From CAMLHP01 sp035759745 (GTDB taxonomy: Bacteria; Gemmatimonadota; Gemmatimonadetes; Gemmatimonadales; GWC2-71-9), in contig DASTUF010000044.1 in NCBI GenBank assembly GCA_035759745.1, positions 13,657 through 77,656 of the forward strand: DNA of 64,000 nucleotides. The letters run 5' to 3'. Below are positions 1-7,662 of this stretch, piece after piece. Below the pieces are notes generated by a model. It searched no databases and was not told where the DNA came from. It saw only the letters and a program-made list of their open reading frames with translations. Position 1 is the stretch's first letter, and each line of letters starts with the position of its first letter. Made by a program: the position numbers and the translations under genes.

Positions 1-247
1 CGCGCATGGCCGGTCCCAGGGTGTGCTCGCCGCCCGTCATCTGGGACACGTGACACAATTCGCAGGGATTCCCCGATTCCGGGTGCGGATCGCCCTGGCC
101 AGTCTTCGGCGATACTTGCTCGGGCCCTTCCAGCGGAACGGAACTGCGCGCCCGGCTTCCGCCGCCTTTTCCGAAGAGTTGCGGCTCCGCGAGTTCGCCG
201 GCCTGGTGGTCGGCTGCTGGCACGATCGTCGCGAGTCCGAGCCGCAA
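1..247 (-). CDS. Partial secreted cytochrome c-like protein (runs off left edge)
   Basis: Reading the minus strand from a TTG at 247 gives an open frame to the window edge. It begins MRLGLATIVPAADHQAGEL and contains GNPCELCHVSQMTGGEHT, whose CxxCH motif is the covalent haem c attachment signature. An AGGA Shine-Dalgarno-like sequence lies six bases upstream of the TTG, and a stop codon lies just before it in the same frame. The N-terminus is only weakly signal-peptide-like. NPCxxCH is typical of multihaem or doubled-CxxCH cytochromes, so a periplasmic electron-transfer protein is the likely role. The gene is divergent from the polysaccharide exporter. A longer overlapping minus-strand frame covers the same bases but lacks this motif in phase. 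Only about 80 residues are visible, so the subfamily is unknown. Confidence 0.5.
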   Translation of the reverse strand, partial: MRLGLATIVPAADHQAGELAEPQLFGKGGGSRARSSVPLEGPEQVSPKTGQGDPHPESGNPCELCHVSQMTGGEHTLGPAMR

Positions 248-279
248 TGATTTCCTGCATCACTCCCGGGAGTTCGTGA

Positions 280-1185
280 ATGGAGTCGTCGTTGACCAGC
301 CCTGTCCTGCCGGCGCCCGCACGCGCGCCCGGATTCCTGCGCAGCTTCGCCGAGGCCGTCCGCGACGTGCGCCAGCACCGCGAACTGATGCTCGAGTTTG
401 CCCGCCGGGACATCCGGATCCGCTACAAGCAGGCGGTGATGGGCTTCGGCTGGGCCATCTTCATGCCGATCCTCATCGTCCTCTCCGGCGTGATGATCCG
501 CTACGCCATGGGGCAGGCGTCGGGCGGCGGGATCGGCCAGACCGACATCGCCGGCATCGCCCTCAAGGGCGTGGCGTGGTCGTTCTTCGCCGGGGCGATC
601 ACGTTCGGCACCCAGGTGCTCACCGCCAACCACAACCTCATCGCCAAGGTCTTCTTCCCGCGCGAGGTGCTGCCGGTGGCCGCCGTGCTGGCCCAGACCT
701 TCGACACCAGCATCGGGCTCGTGGCGCTGGCGCTGTTCCTGCCGTTCCTCGGCGTCGGGCTGCACTCGACCCTGGTCTGGCTGCCGCTGCTGCTTGCCCT
801 GCTCTGGGTGCTCACCGCCGGGGTCGTGATCTTTCTCAGCTGCGCCAATCTCTTCTTTCGCGACGTGAAATACATCGTGCAGGTGGTCCTGACGTTCGGC
901 ATCCTGTTCACGCCGGTCTTCTACGAACCGGCGATGATGGGCGCGAGGGGCAGCATCATCATGTGGCTCAACCCGCTCACCCCGATCCTGGAAGGCCTCC
1001 GGCTGGCGGTGGTGGAAGGCCACAACCTGCTGCAACCGCTCACGACGATCGCGAAGGACGGCACGACAGTGGACGTCTGGCGCCCCATGTCGTTGCTCTA
1101 TACCGCCGCGTGGGCGGTGCCGGGGCTGCTCATCGCCACCGTGATCTTCCACCGCTCGCAGTCGGCATTCGCGGAAAATGTCTGA
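280..1185 (+). CDS. ABC-2 type polysaccharide/polyol-phosphate export permease
   Basis: This 301-residue inner-membrane protein has the ABC2_membrane layout. A cytoplasmic N-terminus carries the amphipathic segment LEFARRDIRIRYKQAVMGFG (about residues 36-55), followed by about six membrane spans. The family (Wzm, TagG, KpsM) forms the channel that exports lipid-linked O-antigen, teichoic acid or capsule chains. The downstream gene overlaps it by 8 bp and encodes the matching Wzt-type ATPase, with a sugar-nucleotide epimerase next, so a glycan export cassette is well supported. The start is the ATG at 280; no strong Shine-Dalgarno is visible. The exported glycan cannot be told from sequence. 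Confidence 0.9.
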   Translation: MESSLTSPVLPAPARAPGFLRSFAEAVRDVRQHRELMLEFARRDIRIRYKQAVMGFGWAIFMPILIVLSGVMIRYAMGQASGGGIGQTDIAGIALKGVAWSFFAGAITFGTQVLTANHNLIAKVFFPREVLPVAAVLAQTFDTSIGLVALALFLPFLGVGLHSTLVWLPLLLALLWVLTAGVVIFLSCANLFFRDVKYIVQVVLTFGILFTPVFYEPAMMGARGSIIMWLNPLTPILEGLRLAVVEGHNLLQPLTTIAKDGTTVDVWRPMSLLYTAAWAVPGLLIATVIFHRSQSAFAENV

Positions 1186-2431
1186 GCGCGACGTGACGCC
1201 GGGCATCGAGTTCGAGCACGTCTGGAAGAAATTCCAGCGGGGCGAGCGGCACGACAGCCTCCGGGACTTCATTCCGTCGATGGCGCGCCAGCTCGTGGGC
1301 CGGGGCCCCACCGCGGCGGAGCTGGGCGCCAACCAGTTCTGGGCCCTCAAGGATGTGAGCTTCTCGGTCCAGCCGGGCGAGGTAGTGGGCATCATCGGCC
1401 GTAACGGTGCCGGCAAGTCCACCATCCTCAAGACCCTCACCCGCATCATCCCTCCCACCCTGGGCCTGGCCGAAACCCGTGGCCGGGTGGGCGCACTGAT
1501 CGAGATAGCCGCCGGGTTCCACCCGGACCTGACCGGCAAGGAGAACGTGTACCTGCAGGGCGCCATCATGGGCATGCCCCGCAGCCTGATCCGCGAGCGA
1601 TTCGACGACATAGTCGAGTTCTCCGGCGTCGGCCCGTTCATCGACACCCCGGTCAAGCGCTACTCCAGCGGCATGAATGCCCGGCTCGGCTTCGCTATCG
1701 CAGCCCACCTTTCGCCCGACGTGCTGATCATCGATGAAGTGCTCTCGGTGGGTGACTTCGAGTTCCAGCAACGGGCCTTCGGCCGGATGAAGGCGCTGGC
1801 CCGGAGCGGGATCCCGGTGCTGGTGGTGTCGCACCAGCTCGAGCGCGTGGCCGAACTCTGCACCAGCGTGCTGTTCATGGAGCGAGGAGAAGTACGCTTC
1901 GCGGGGCCCACCCTCGAGGCGATTCGCCACTACCTCGCGGTGGAGCAGGTGCCCAGCGACCCCGACAGTCCGGTGATCCTGGAGCAGATCGCGCTGGAGA
2001 GCGGCGAACAGCTGCGCTCGGGCGACAAGGTGCGGGTGCGCCTGTCGGGCCGGATCAACCCCGAGCGCGCCACCGGCAAGGAGCTGGTAGTGCTCTCGCT
2101 CCGGAACCTCCAGGATGGCCGAACCCTGGCGGCCATCACATCAGACCATGGCGGCGTGACGCTGCCGGGGTCGGGGCCGTTCGAACTCGAGTTCGAGCTG
2201 GAGCTCAATGTCCAGCCTGGCCTCTACGGGCTGGACTCGAGCGTGCGGGTCAAGGCCCAGACCCGGCGGGGCGATATCGCCGCGGGGCCCGGGGCCCACG
2301 TGCAGGTGCTGGCGGGACGGCCCTTCGAGGGCACCGTCCAGCCCAACGCGTCGGTGCGCCTCAGCGCCGAGCCGCCGAGCCGCCGAGCCGCCGAGAAGGC
2401 GGCCAGCAACCAACCATCCGGAACCTCATGA
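1178..2431 (+). CDS. Wzt-type polysaccharide export ATPase with C-terminal glycan-binding-like domain
   Basis: This 417-residue protein is the nucleotide-binding partner of the preceding permease. Walker A is GRNGAGKST (about residues 74-82), the signature motif is YSSGM, Walker B is VLIIDEVLSVGD, and the switch histidine is in VVSHQ. The residues after about 255 form a beta-rich extension, as in Wzt proteins that recognise the modified end of the exported chain. The gene starts inside the permease gene and its stop overlaps the epimerase ATG (ATGA), so the three are translationally coupled. The last 25 residues are low complexity because an octamer repeat (2365-2403) is part of the coding sequence. 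Confidence 0.92.
   Translation: MSERDVTPGIEFEHVWKKFQRGERHDSLRDFIPSMARQLVGRGPTAAELGANQFWALKDVSFSVQPGEVVGIIGRNGAGKSTILKTLTRIIPPTLGLAETRGRVGALIEIAAGFHPDLTGKENVYLQGAIMGMPRSLIRERFDDIVEFSGVGPFIDTPVKRYSSGMNARLGFAIAAHLSPDVLIIDEVLSVGDFEFQQRAFGRMKALARSGIPVLVVSHQLERVAELCTSVLFMERGEVRFAGPTLEAIRHYLAVEQVPSDPDSPVILEQIALESGEQLRSGDKVRVRLSGRINPERATGKELVVLSLRNLQDGRTLAAITSDHGGVTLPGSGPFELEFELELNVQPGLYGLDSSVRVKAQTRRGDIAAGPGAHVQVLAGRPFEGTVQPNASVRLSAEPPSRRAAEKAASNQPSGTS
2365..2403. repeat. In-frame octamer array (gccgagcc) in the Wzt tail
   Basis: Four consecutive copies of the octamer gccgagcc encode the SRRAAE-like tail of the export ATPase. The same octamer recurs in the PASTA-protein gene (32742-32770) and in the spacers at 36767-36787 and 40773-40793, so it belongs to a dispersed family and is not private to this gene. 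Confidence 0.6.
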
Positions 2432-3363
2432 AGACTCTTGTCACCGGCGGCGCCGGGTTCATCGGCTCGCACATAGTGCGGCGCCTGCTCGACGACGGCC
2501 ACCAGGTGCGTGTCATAGACAACCTCAGCACCGGCGACCGTGAGAACCTGGCGGAAGTGGCCGAGCGCATCGAGTTCATCGAAGGCGACATTCGCTCGCA
2601 AGGCGAGTGCGACCGTGCCTGCGACGCGACCGAGATGATCTTCCATGTGGCGGCGCTGCCGAGCGTGCCGAGATCGATAGCCAACCCGTGGGCGTCCCAC
2701 GACCACAACGTGAACGGCACCATGCAGCTGCTCGAGGCCGCCCGCCGCGCCGGCAGCCGGAGGGTGGTGTACTCCAGTTCCAGCTCGGTGTACGGCGACA
2801 CAGCGGTGCTGCCCAAGGTCGAGACCATGGAGCCGCTCTGCCGGTCGCCCTACGCCACGGCCAAGCTGGCGGGCGAACAGTATGTGCTGGCGTACGCGCG
2901 TGCCGGGATGCTGGAAGGCGTGGCGCTCCGCTACTTCAATGTCTTCGGCCCCCGGCAAAGTCCCACGAGCGCGTATGCGGCGGTCATCCCGGCGTTCCTC
3001 GAGGCGGCCCGTACCGGCAGCGTCGCTACGGTGCACGGCGACGGTGAGCAGACCCGCGACTTCACCTACGTCGACAACGTGGTCCAGGCCAACATGAAGG
3101 CGGCGTTCGAGCCGGCTGACCGGGTCAACGGGTGGGTGACCAACGCCGGCGCCGGCAGCAGAGCTTCGCTCAATCAGCTGCTGGAACTGGTGGAGACGGT
3201 GACCGGAGCGAAGGTGCAGCGAAGCTACGGCCCGCCCCGGGCCGGTGATGTGCGGGACTCCCAGGCGTCGCTCGACCGCGCCCGGAAGGTGCTGGGGTAT
3301 GAACCTGACGTGGACCTGGAAACGGGACTACAGAAGACGTGGGAGTGGTTTCAAAACAAGTAG
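2428..3363 (+). CDS. NAD-dependent sugar-nucleotide epimerase/dehydratase
   Basis: This 311-residue extended short-chain dehydrogenase has the Rossmann motif GGAGFIGSH (residues 7-15). It carries the catalytic YATAK pair (Y-x3-K, near residue 142) and the serine-rich SSSSSVYG strand. The closest families are UDP-glucose/UDP-N-acetylglucosamine 4-epimerases, which interconvert activated sugars in the cytoplasm. The start overlaps the preceding stop as ATGA, so the enzyme is made together with the exporter and probably supplies its precursor sugar. Substrate is not determinable here, and a dehydratase activity remains possible. The TAG stop at 3361-3363 merges directly into a heptad repeat array. 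Confidence 0.88.
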   Translation: MKTLVTGGAGFIGSHIVRRLLDDGHQVRVIDNLSTGDRENLAEVAERIEFIEGDIRSQGECDRACDATEMIFHVAALPSVPRSIANPWASHDHNVNGTMQLLEAARRAGSRRVVYSSSSSVYGDTAVLPKVETMEPLCRSPYATAKLAGEQYVLAYARAGMLEGVALRYFNVFGPRQSPTSAYAAVIPAFLEAARTGSVATVHGDGEQTRDFTYVDNVVQANMKAAFEPADRVNGWVTNAGAGSRASLNQLLELVETVTGAKVQRSYGPPRAGDVRDSQASLDRARKVLGYEPDVDLETGLQKTWEWFQNK

Positions 3364-3466
3364 GAAGTGGGGAGTGGGAAGTGGGAAGTGGGATGAAAGA
3401 AGCGAGGGGCTCCCGACAGGGGGCCCCTCGCTTCCTTCCACTTCCTGCTTCCTGCTTCCCACTTGC
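3363..3466. terminator. Heptad-repeat hairpin with strong inner stem, between convergent genes
   Basis: The spacer between two convergent stop codons is one large inverted repeat. The outer arms are heptads of the ggaagtg/gggaagt type (3363-3393) and their reverse-complement type (3435-3466). The inner stem is a perfect 12-bp pair, gaagcgaggggc at 3399-3410 and gcccctcgcttc at 3423-3434. There is no U-tract, but the position suggests a bidirectional terminator. Both flanking TAG stops lie at the ends of the arrays. Confidence 0.65.
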
Positions 3467-4116
3467 TACTCAGCCTTCTTCCGCCTGATCAGGCCTACGC
3501 CCCCCATTCCGGCCAGCCCGGTGGCGAGCAGCGCCATGCTGATCGGCTCCGGAATGACGGTGGTCGGTGGGCCGCAGCCCTCCAGGTAGACGCCGCCCGA
3601 CGGGCCGCTGGCGGTGTTGTTGGCGTCGATGAAGGTCTTGGACGATGTGCAGTTCGCAGGACCATCCCGGAAATGGAGGCCCAACGCCAGCGCGCCAATG
3701 TTGTCATCGAACGCTGCATCAAAGGTGAAGGTGAACTCGCCGGTCTCACCCAGCCCCAGCGCACTCGGCGTGTTGTCGGCGGTGAACCCGTAATACGTCA
3801 GGCCCAGGTCGCCGGCACCGCTGAGCTCGTTCTGCACCCCGAACGCGCCGTAGCCGGTGGCCCCGGTACCCGCGGTCGGTGTGGCGCCGCCGACGCCGAT
3901 GCTACCCAACGGGAAGGCGCCGTCGTTGGTGACGGTGAGCGTCAGCACGTTGGTGGCGGGGTCGTATGACGTGGTGAACGTGGCGCACGTATAGAAGCTG
4001 AGCCCGCCACAGACCTGGGTGTTGGTCCACGGTCCGAACGCATGCGCGCTCGCGGCGGTGCCGACGGCCAGTGCCGCCGTTACGCCAAGGGCTCTCATCC
4101 AGGTGGAATGATTCAT
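3466..4116 (-). CDS. PEP-CTERM sorted exported protein (first of a pair)
   Basis: This is a roughly 216-residue secreted protein. The chosen ATG at 4116 follows a good Shine-Dalgarno (gaggcagg) and gives a signal peptide with cleavage expected after ASAHA. The end carries IPEPISMALL, a hydrophobic stretch and the basic tail IRRKKAE, the PEP-CTERM sorting signal read by exosortase/EpsH systems. The mature part is rich in Thr, Gly and Asp and has about four cysteines. It is paralogous to the next upstream gene: both begin FGPxTNTxVCGG followed by a TCAT segment. The role is probably extracellular or surface, possibly tied to exopolysaccharide. No exosortase gene lies in the window. Confidence 0.8.
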   Translation of the reverse strand: MNHSTWMRALGVTAALAVGTAASAHAFGPWTNTQVCGGLSFYTCATFTTSYDPATNVLTLTVTNDGAFPLGSIGVGGATPTAGTGATGYGAFGVQNELSGAGDLGLTYYGFTADNTPSALGLGETGEFTFTFDAAFDDNIGALALGLHFRDGPANCTSSKTFIDANNTASGPSGGVYLEGCGPPTTVIPEPISMALLATGLAGMGGVGLIRRKKAE

Positions 4117-4272
4117 ACCTGCCTCGCGAACTCCGGCCCCAAGGGGGTGACCGCACTGCTGAGTGGCGCGGGGGCCGCTACGCACCAAGCAACAGTGTAA
4201 CTCACAAGATGGGGGCTTGGTGTGAGGAGCGCCACATGTTGCATGTCTCGACGTGGTGACGTTGCAAAATGA

Positions 4273-4297
4273 AAGCGCCCCGGAGGCCGGGGCGCTT
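4273..4297 (-). terminator. Intrinsic terminator between the PEP-CTERM genes
   Basis: An 11-bp perfect stem (aagcgccccgg paired with ccggggcgctt, 3-nt loop) is followed on the minus strand by TTTCATTTT. This is a canonical Rho-independent terminator directly after the 4327-4974 gene. It implies that the two PEP-CTERM paralogues are separate transcription units. Confidence 0.85.
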
Positions 4298-4326
4298 CAA
4301 TCCTGCACCTGTACTGCGCTTGACGA

Positions 4327-4974
4327 TTACGCCTGCTTGCGGCGACGAATCACCCCAGCGCCACCCATCCCGGCCAGGCCGGTCGCGAGCAGCGTCATGG
4401 TGATCGGCTCCGGCACCACCGTGGTGGCGCAGGCCGGGTCAACCGTGTCGATCTCGGCCTCGGTGCCGTCGATGAACAGCTTGGTGGAGCACTGATTCGG
4501 GCCGCCCTGCGAGTGCAGCGCGAACTCCAGCGACTCGAGCGTCACCGCGGAGGAGAACGTCAGCGAGAACGAGTAGGTGATGCCGTCGTTGGTGATGCCG
4601 TCGGTGATGCCGTTGGTCTCGAAGCCCGAGAACTTCGGGTTGGCGCCATCGGGATCGCCGCCCAGCGAGTTGACTTCGTCAGCGAACGCCCATCCCGAGA
4701 GCCCGGCGTCGATCGAGTTGGCAGAGGCCGTGACGTCACGGATGCCGAACGCGGTAAAGGTGTCGCCGTTGGTCGAGGTGTTCTGAATGTCGATCGTCAA
4801 CGTGCTGGTGCCGTCGAGGTTGTCGACATACGTGGTGGTCAGCGTGGCGCACGTCTGGAACAACGTGCCACCGCAGACCTCGGTGTTGGTGAAGGGGCCG
4901 AACGCCATCGCATTACCGGCCGTAAAGGCCAGCAGCGCGGCGGCGGCACCCACTCCGCGGATGATGTGCTTCAT
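4327..4974 (-). CDS. PEP-CTERM sorted exported protein (second of a pair)
   Basis: This 215-residue exported protein starts at the ATG at 4974, with gaggag about 13 bases upstream. A signal peptide ends near NAMA. The C-terminus has VPEPITMTLL, a hydrophobic helix and RRRKQA, the PEP-CTERM anchor and sorting signal. The body is Thr/Asn/Gly-rich, with repeated acidic GTDG-type turns that suggest a beta-rich fold. It shares the FGPFTNTEVCGG start with its downstream neighbour, so the pair arose by tandem duplication. A strong terminator follows it. The function of the mature domain is unknown. Confidence 0.8.
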   Translation of the reverse strand: MKHIIRGVGAAAALLAFTAGNAMAFGPFTNTEVCGGTLFQTCATLTTTYVDNLDGTSTLTIDIQNTSTNGDTFTAFGIRDVTASANSIDAGLSGWAFADEVNSLGGDPDGANPKFSGFETNGITDGITNDGITYSFSLTFSSAVTLESLEFALHSQGGPNQCSTKLFIDGTEAEIDTVDPACATTVVPEPITMTLLATGLAGMGGAGVIRRRKQA

Positions 4975-5018
4975 CTCTGTGCTACTCCTCGGTTCAGGGG
5001 AATGGTACCACACCTCTG

Positions 5019-5525
5019 CTACTTGCTCCTGCGAATGTGCCGCAGCCCTACGATCCCCAGCCAGCCGAACGCGACCGGGTACAACACTGCCTGCGCCACC
5101 GTCTTGGCCACCGACTTCTTGAGGCCCTGCCGGGCCGCCGGCTCCTGCACCGTCTGGAACGCGAGCGGCAGGTTCAGTGCCCAGATCAGGGTGACGCCCA
5201 GGATCACGATGGCCGCGACAATCGCCACGATCGACCAGATTCGGAGCCCCATGGTCCAGCCGCGCGCGGCCGCCGCACCTGCCAGCAGCGCCAGTCCCAG
5301 CATCGGCACCGGCAGCGCGTTCAGCAGCGATCCGATGGTGCCGAACTCCCAGTCGGGATTGCCGAAGTGCAGCGGATACGCCGCCAGCGCCATGTCCAGC
5401 AAGCCCGAGATGAACAGCACCGCACCGACGAATCCCAGCAAACGCCACCCGAAATCGGGCGCTGCGGGAAGCCAGGTCCTCTTGCCAGCCTGCTCGTCCC
5501 GCACCAGAATGCGCGGCGCATCCAT
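5019..5525 (-). CDS. Small four-helix membrane protein of unknown function
   Basis: This 168-residue protein has about four hydrophobic segments: LLGFVGAVLFISGLLD, an MLGLALLAGAAAA stretch, a WSIVAIVAAIVILGV stretch, and a final AVLYPVAFGWLGIVGL. It ends in the basic tail RHIRRSK. No enzymatic motif is visible and I do not recognise the family. It lies upstream of the PEP-CTERM genes on the same strand, separated by 44 bp, and may share their transcript. Its composition and codon use match the neighbours. Confidence 0.65.
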   Translation of the reverse strand: MDAPRILVRDEQAGKRTWLPAAPDFGWRLLGFVGAVLFISGLLDMALAAYPLHFGNPDWEFGTIGSLLNALPVPMLGLALLAGAAAARGWTMGLRIWSIVAIVAAIVILGVTLIWALNLPLAFQTVQEPAARQGLKKSVAKTVAQAVLYPVAFGWLGIVGLRHIRRSK

Positions 5526-5714
5526 GGGCCCTCGATATGGCGATACGGTGAGTGATGCTATGCAGGTGTCGGGCCGAAAATTGCGCGCCGCCGCCTGGGG
5601 GACTATCTAGTTTCAGGACAACAATTTACTTGACACCGGAAGACTTCTCAACCCGGCCACCCGCAGTCACAACCACACAGCAGGTGTGGCGACAAGTCCG
5701 CACCACGGAAGAAC

Positions 5715-6932
5715 ATGCGCCTTCGCGCCCGTCCGCTCACACTGCTGATTCTTGCACTCGGAGCCATTCTCTGGCTCACCCTGGAACCGCTCCCGGCCCA
5801 GGCTGAGGCTACCCAGCTCAGCCCCTGGACCTGCCTGCTCTGCGGCACTCAAGGGAGCGCCGATTTTCTGCTCAACGTTGCGCTCTTCGTGCCACTGGGC
5901 GCGGCCCTGGCATGGCTCGGTACCGGGCGGCTCAAAACGCTCGCGTTCGGTGCCGGGCTCTCGCTGGCTATCGAGTTGGCACAGGCCACGTTAGCCGCAG
6001 GCCGCGACCCCGCGATGGGCGACGTCCTGGCCAACAGCCTGGGGGCTTTGGGGGGTAACTGGACGGCGATCGCCCTGCCAGGGTTGTGGTACCCGACCAT
6101 CAGTCGCGCGCGACGGCTCGCCACGGTTGCTGGAGTTGGCTGGCTCCTGATGACCGTCGTCACCGGCTGGCTGGTGCTTCCCGCTCCGGCGCCGGCCCAG
6201 CCCATCGTGCTGGTCGCCCCCGACCGTCCACTGATCGAGGCCTTCGCCGGCCAGGTGCTGGGAGTCACGGTCGATGGCGACACGTACGCCGAGGGGCCGC
6301 TCCCGGCCGCAAACGCCATGAGCCTGGATCCGCGGCGGGTCCGGCTGGGAGCCGGGGTCGTCACTGGCGCGCTCACCGAGCGGGTGGCGCCGCTGGTCGA
6401 GCTCACCAGCCCCGACTCGACCGTCTGGGCCCGCCTGGCCCAACTGGGCCAGAAAGGCACCTTCGCCGTCAGGCTCCACAGTACCAGCGTCAAGCTGATG
6501 ACCCCGGACGTGCGGGTGCACCGCGCCATCCCGATGGTGGGAGCAGTGCCGGCAGAGTTCAGTGGCTCGCTCGATGGTGCGGTACTGACTGCGGAAGTGA
6601 TCGTGGGCGACTCGACCCATCGCCATCGGCGGGCGCTCACTCCCGGCCTGGGATGGGCGCTGTTGCTGCCGTTCAACTACCCGCTCGATCACATGGGGGC
6701 CTGGCCATCGGCGGTCTGGCTGGCGCTGACGCTGCTGCCCTTCGCCTTCTGGCTGGGGCGAGCCCGGCTACCGCTTCCCTGGGCAATCACCGCCAGTGTC
6801 GCGCTGCTCGCCCTCGGCATCCATGGCAGCGCCGCGCTCTTCCAGCTTCGCAACGACGGCATCGAGGCCTGGCTCTGCTGTGGGCTGGCGCTCGTGGTGG
6901 GCCGGGTGCTTGGGCAGGGGAGAACTGCTTAA
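5715..6932 (+). CDS. VanZ-domain membrane protein
   Basis: This 405-residue protein starts with a signal-anchor (LTLLILALGAILWLTLEPLP). A VanZ-like domain follows: DFLLNVALFVPLGAALAW, then SLAIELAQ, then DPAMGDVLANSLGALGG. The central segment (about residues 165-280) is an extracytoplasmic beta-rich region without recognisable motifs. About four further membrane helices close the protein. VanZ-family proteins are small membrane proteins of unclear biochemical role, named after a teicoplanin-resistance factor. The central insertion makes this one much longer than the usual 100-200 residues. A hairpin terminator follows the stop immediately. Confidence 0.7.
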   Translation: MRLRARPLTLLILALGAILWLTLEPLPAQAEATQLSPWTCLLCGTQGSADFLLNVALFVPLGAALAWLGTGRLKTLAFGAGLSLAIELAQATLAAGRDPAMGDVLANSLGALGGNWTAIALPGLWYPTISRARRLATVAGVGWLLMTVVTGWLVLPAPAPAQPIVLVAPDRPLIEAFAGQVLGVTVDGDTYAEGPLPAANAMSLDPRRVRLGAGVVTGALTERVAPLVELTSPDSTVWARLAQLGQKGTFAVRLHSTSVKLMTPDVRVHRAIPMVGAVPAEFSGSLDGAVLTAEVIVGDSTHRHRRALTPGLGWALLLPFNYPLDHMGAWPSAVWLALTLLPFAFWLGRARLPLPWAITASVALLALGIHGSAALFQLRNDGIEAWLCCGLALVVGRVLGQGRTA

Positions 6933-7008
6933 CCACAGAGCCACAGAGGACACGGAGAGATCGAGCTAGTTCTCCGTGAATCTCTGTGTACTCTGTGGCT
7001 CTGTGGTT
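6931..7008. terminator. CACAGAG-repeat inverted repeat acting as terminator
   Basis: Bases 6931-6948 (aaccacagagccacagag) are exactly complementary to 6991-7008, giving an 18-bp outer stem. An inner cacggaga/tctccgtg stem (6951-6958 with 6971-6978) adds to it. On the plus strand it is followed by a T-rich run, ttgcttttgttt. It separates convergent genes and starts within the TAA of the VanZ-domain gene. The CACAGAG unit is tandem, like the other repeat families in this window. Confidence 0.75.
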
Positions 7009-7016
7009 GCTTTTGT

Positions 7017-7583
7017 TTACGCGACGACTGCCGTCTCCCCGCCGAGGGCGCGGAGCGCGTCCTCGCCGTAGAACAGCCGGATGTACTTGGCCTGGATCGG
7101 CGTCAGCCGGCGGACCGCCCACGCGAGGTGCACGAAGTGGGGTTCCATCGGCGGGTGCATGGGGAACATCCCGCACTCCGATGGCAGCCGGTTGCCCTTG
7201 CGGGTGTTGCAGCTGCTGCACGCGGTGACGACGTTGGCCCAGTCGTTCCCGCCACCCCGCGACAGCGGCACCATGTGGTCGCGGGTGAGGCACTCCCGGT
7301 GCCGCAGGTCGTGGGCGGTGCGGTGGCAGTACTGGCAGCGGTAGTCGTCGCGGGCGAAGAGGAACGTGTTGGTGACCTGGCGACGGAACCGGCGGGGAAC
7401 GTGGACGAACTTGACGAGGCGGATGATGGCGGGTCTCGGATACACCGAGCGCGCACTTCGCACGAGGTCGCCCTCGTGAGACTCGACGATCTCTGCCTTT
7501 CCTTCGATGACCAGCCGTAGCGCCCGACGCATGGGCACCATGGTCAGTGGTTCGAAGGAGGCATTGAGCGCGAGACAGCGCAC
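7017..7583 (-). CDS. HNH endonuclease family protein
   Basis: This 188-residue protein carries an HNH zinc-finger nuclease domain: CQYCHRT, then LTRDHMVPLSRGG, then NVVTACSSCNTRKGNR. The two CxxC pairs bind structural zinc, and the DH and N residues form the metal-dependent catalytic site. The N-terminal LNASFEPLTMVPMRRAL segment is shared by a bacterial HNH subfamily of unknown biological role. I choose the GTG at 7583 because ggag lies about eight bases upstream and the protein then starts at the conserved region. It follows the PBP1A gene on the same strand with a 79-bp gap. There is no partner methylase, so a restriction role is not supported. Confidence 0.8.
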   Translation of the reverse strand: MRCLALNASFEPLTMVPMRRALRLVIEGKAEIVESHEGDLVRSARSVYPRPAIIRLVKFVHVPRRFRRQVTNTFLFARDDYRCQYCHRTAHDLRHRECLTRDHMVPLSRGGGNDWANVVTACSSCNTRKGNRLPSECGMFPMHPPMEPHFVHLAWAVRRLTPIQAKYIRLFYGEDALRALGGETAVVA

Positions 7584-7662
7584 AATTCTTCTCCGGTCCA
7601 GGGTCACGTGTGCTTGCCGCGGTCCCTGTACGCTAACAAGACAGCGACCATGGCAGCAAGCG

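Noticed and set aside
37..1656. 539-codon minus-strand open frame
   Set aside because: It lies antisense to the well-supported permease and ATPase genes. Its composition is the His/Arg/Gly-rich type expected from shadow frames in high-G+C DNA.
7017..7583. Homing endonuclease or restriction enzyme for the HNH gene
   Set aside because: There is no intron or intein context and no methylase. The sequence fits a standalone HNH subfamily.
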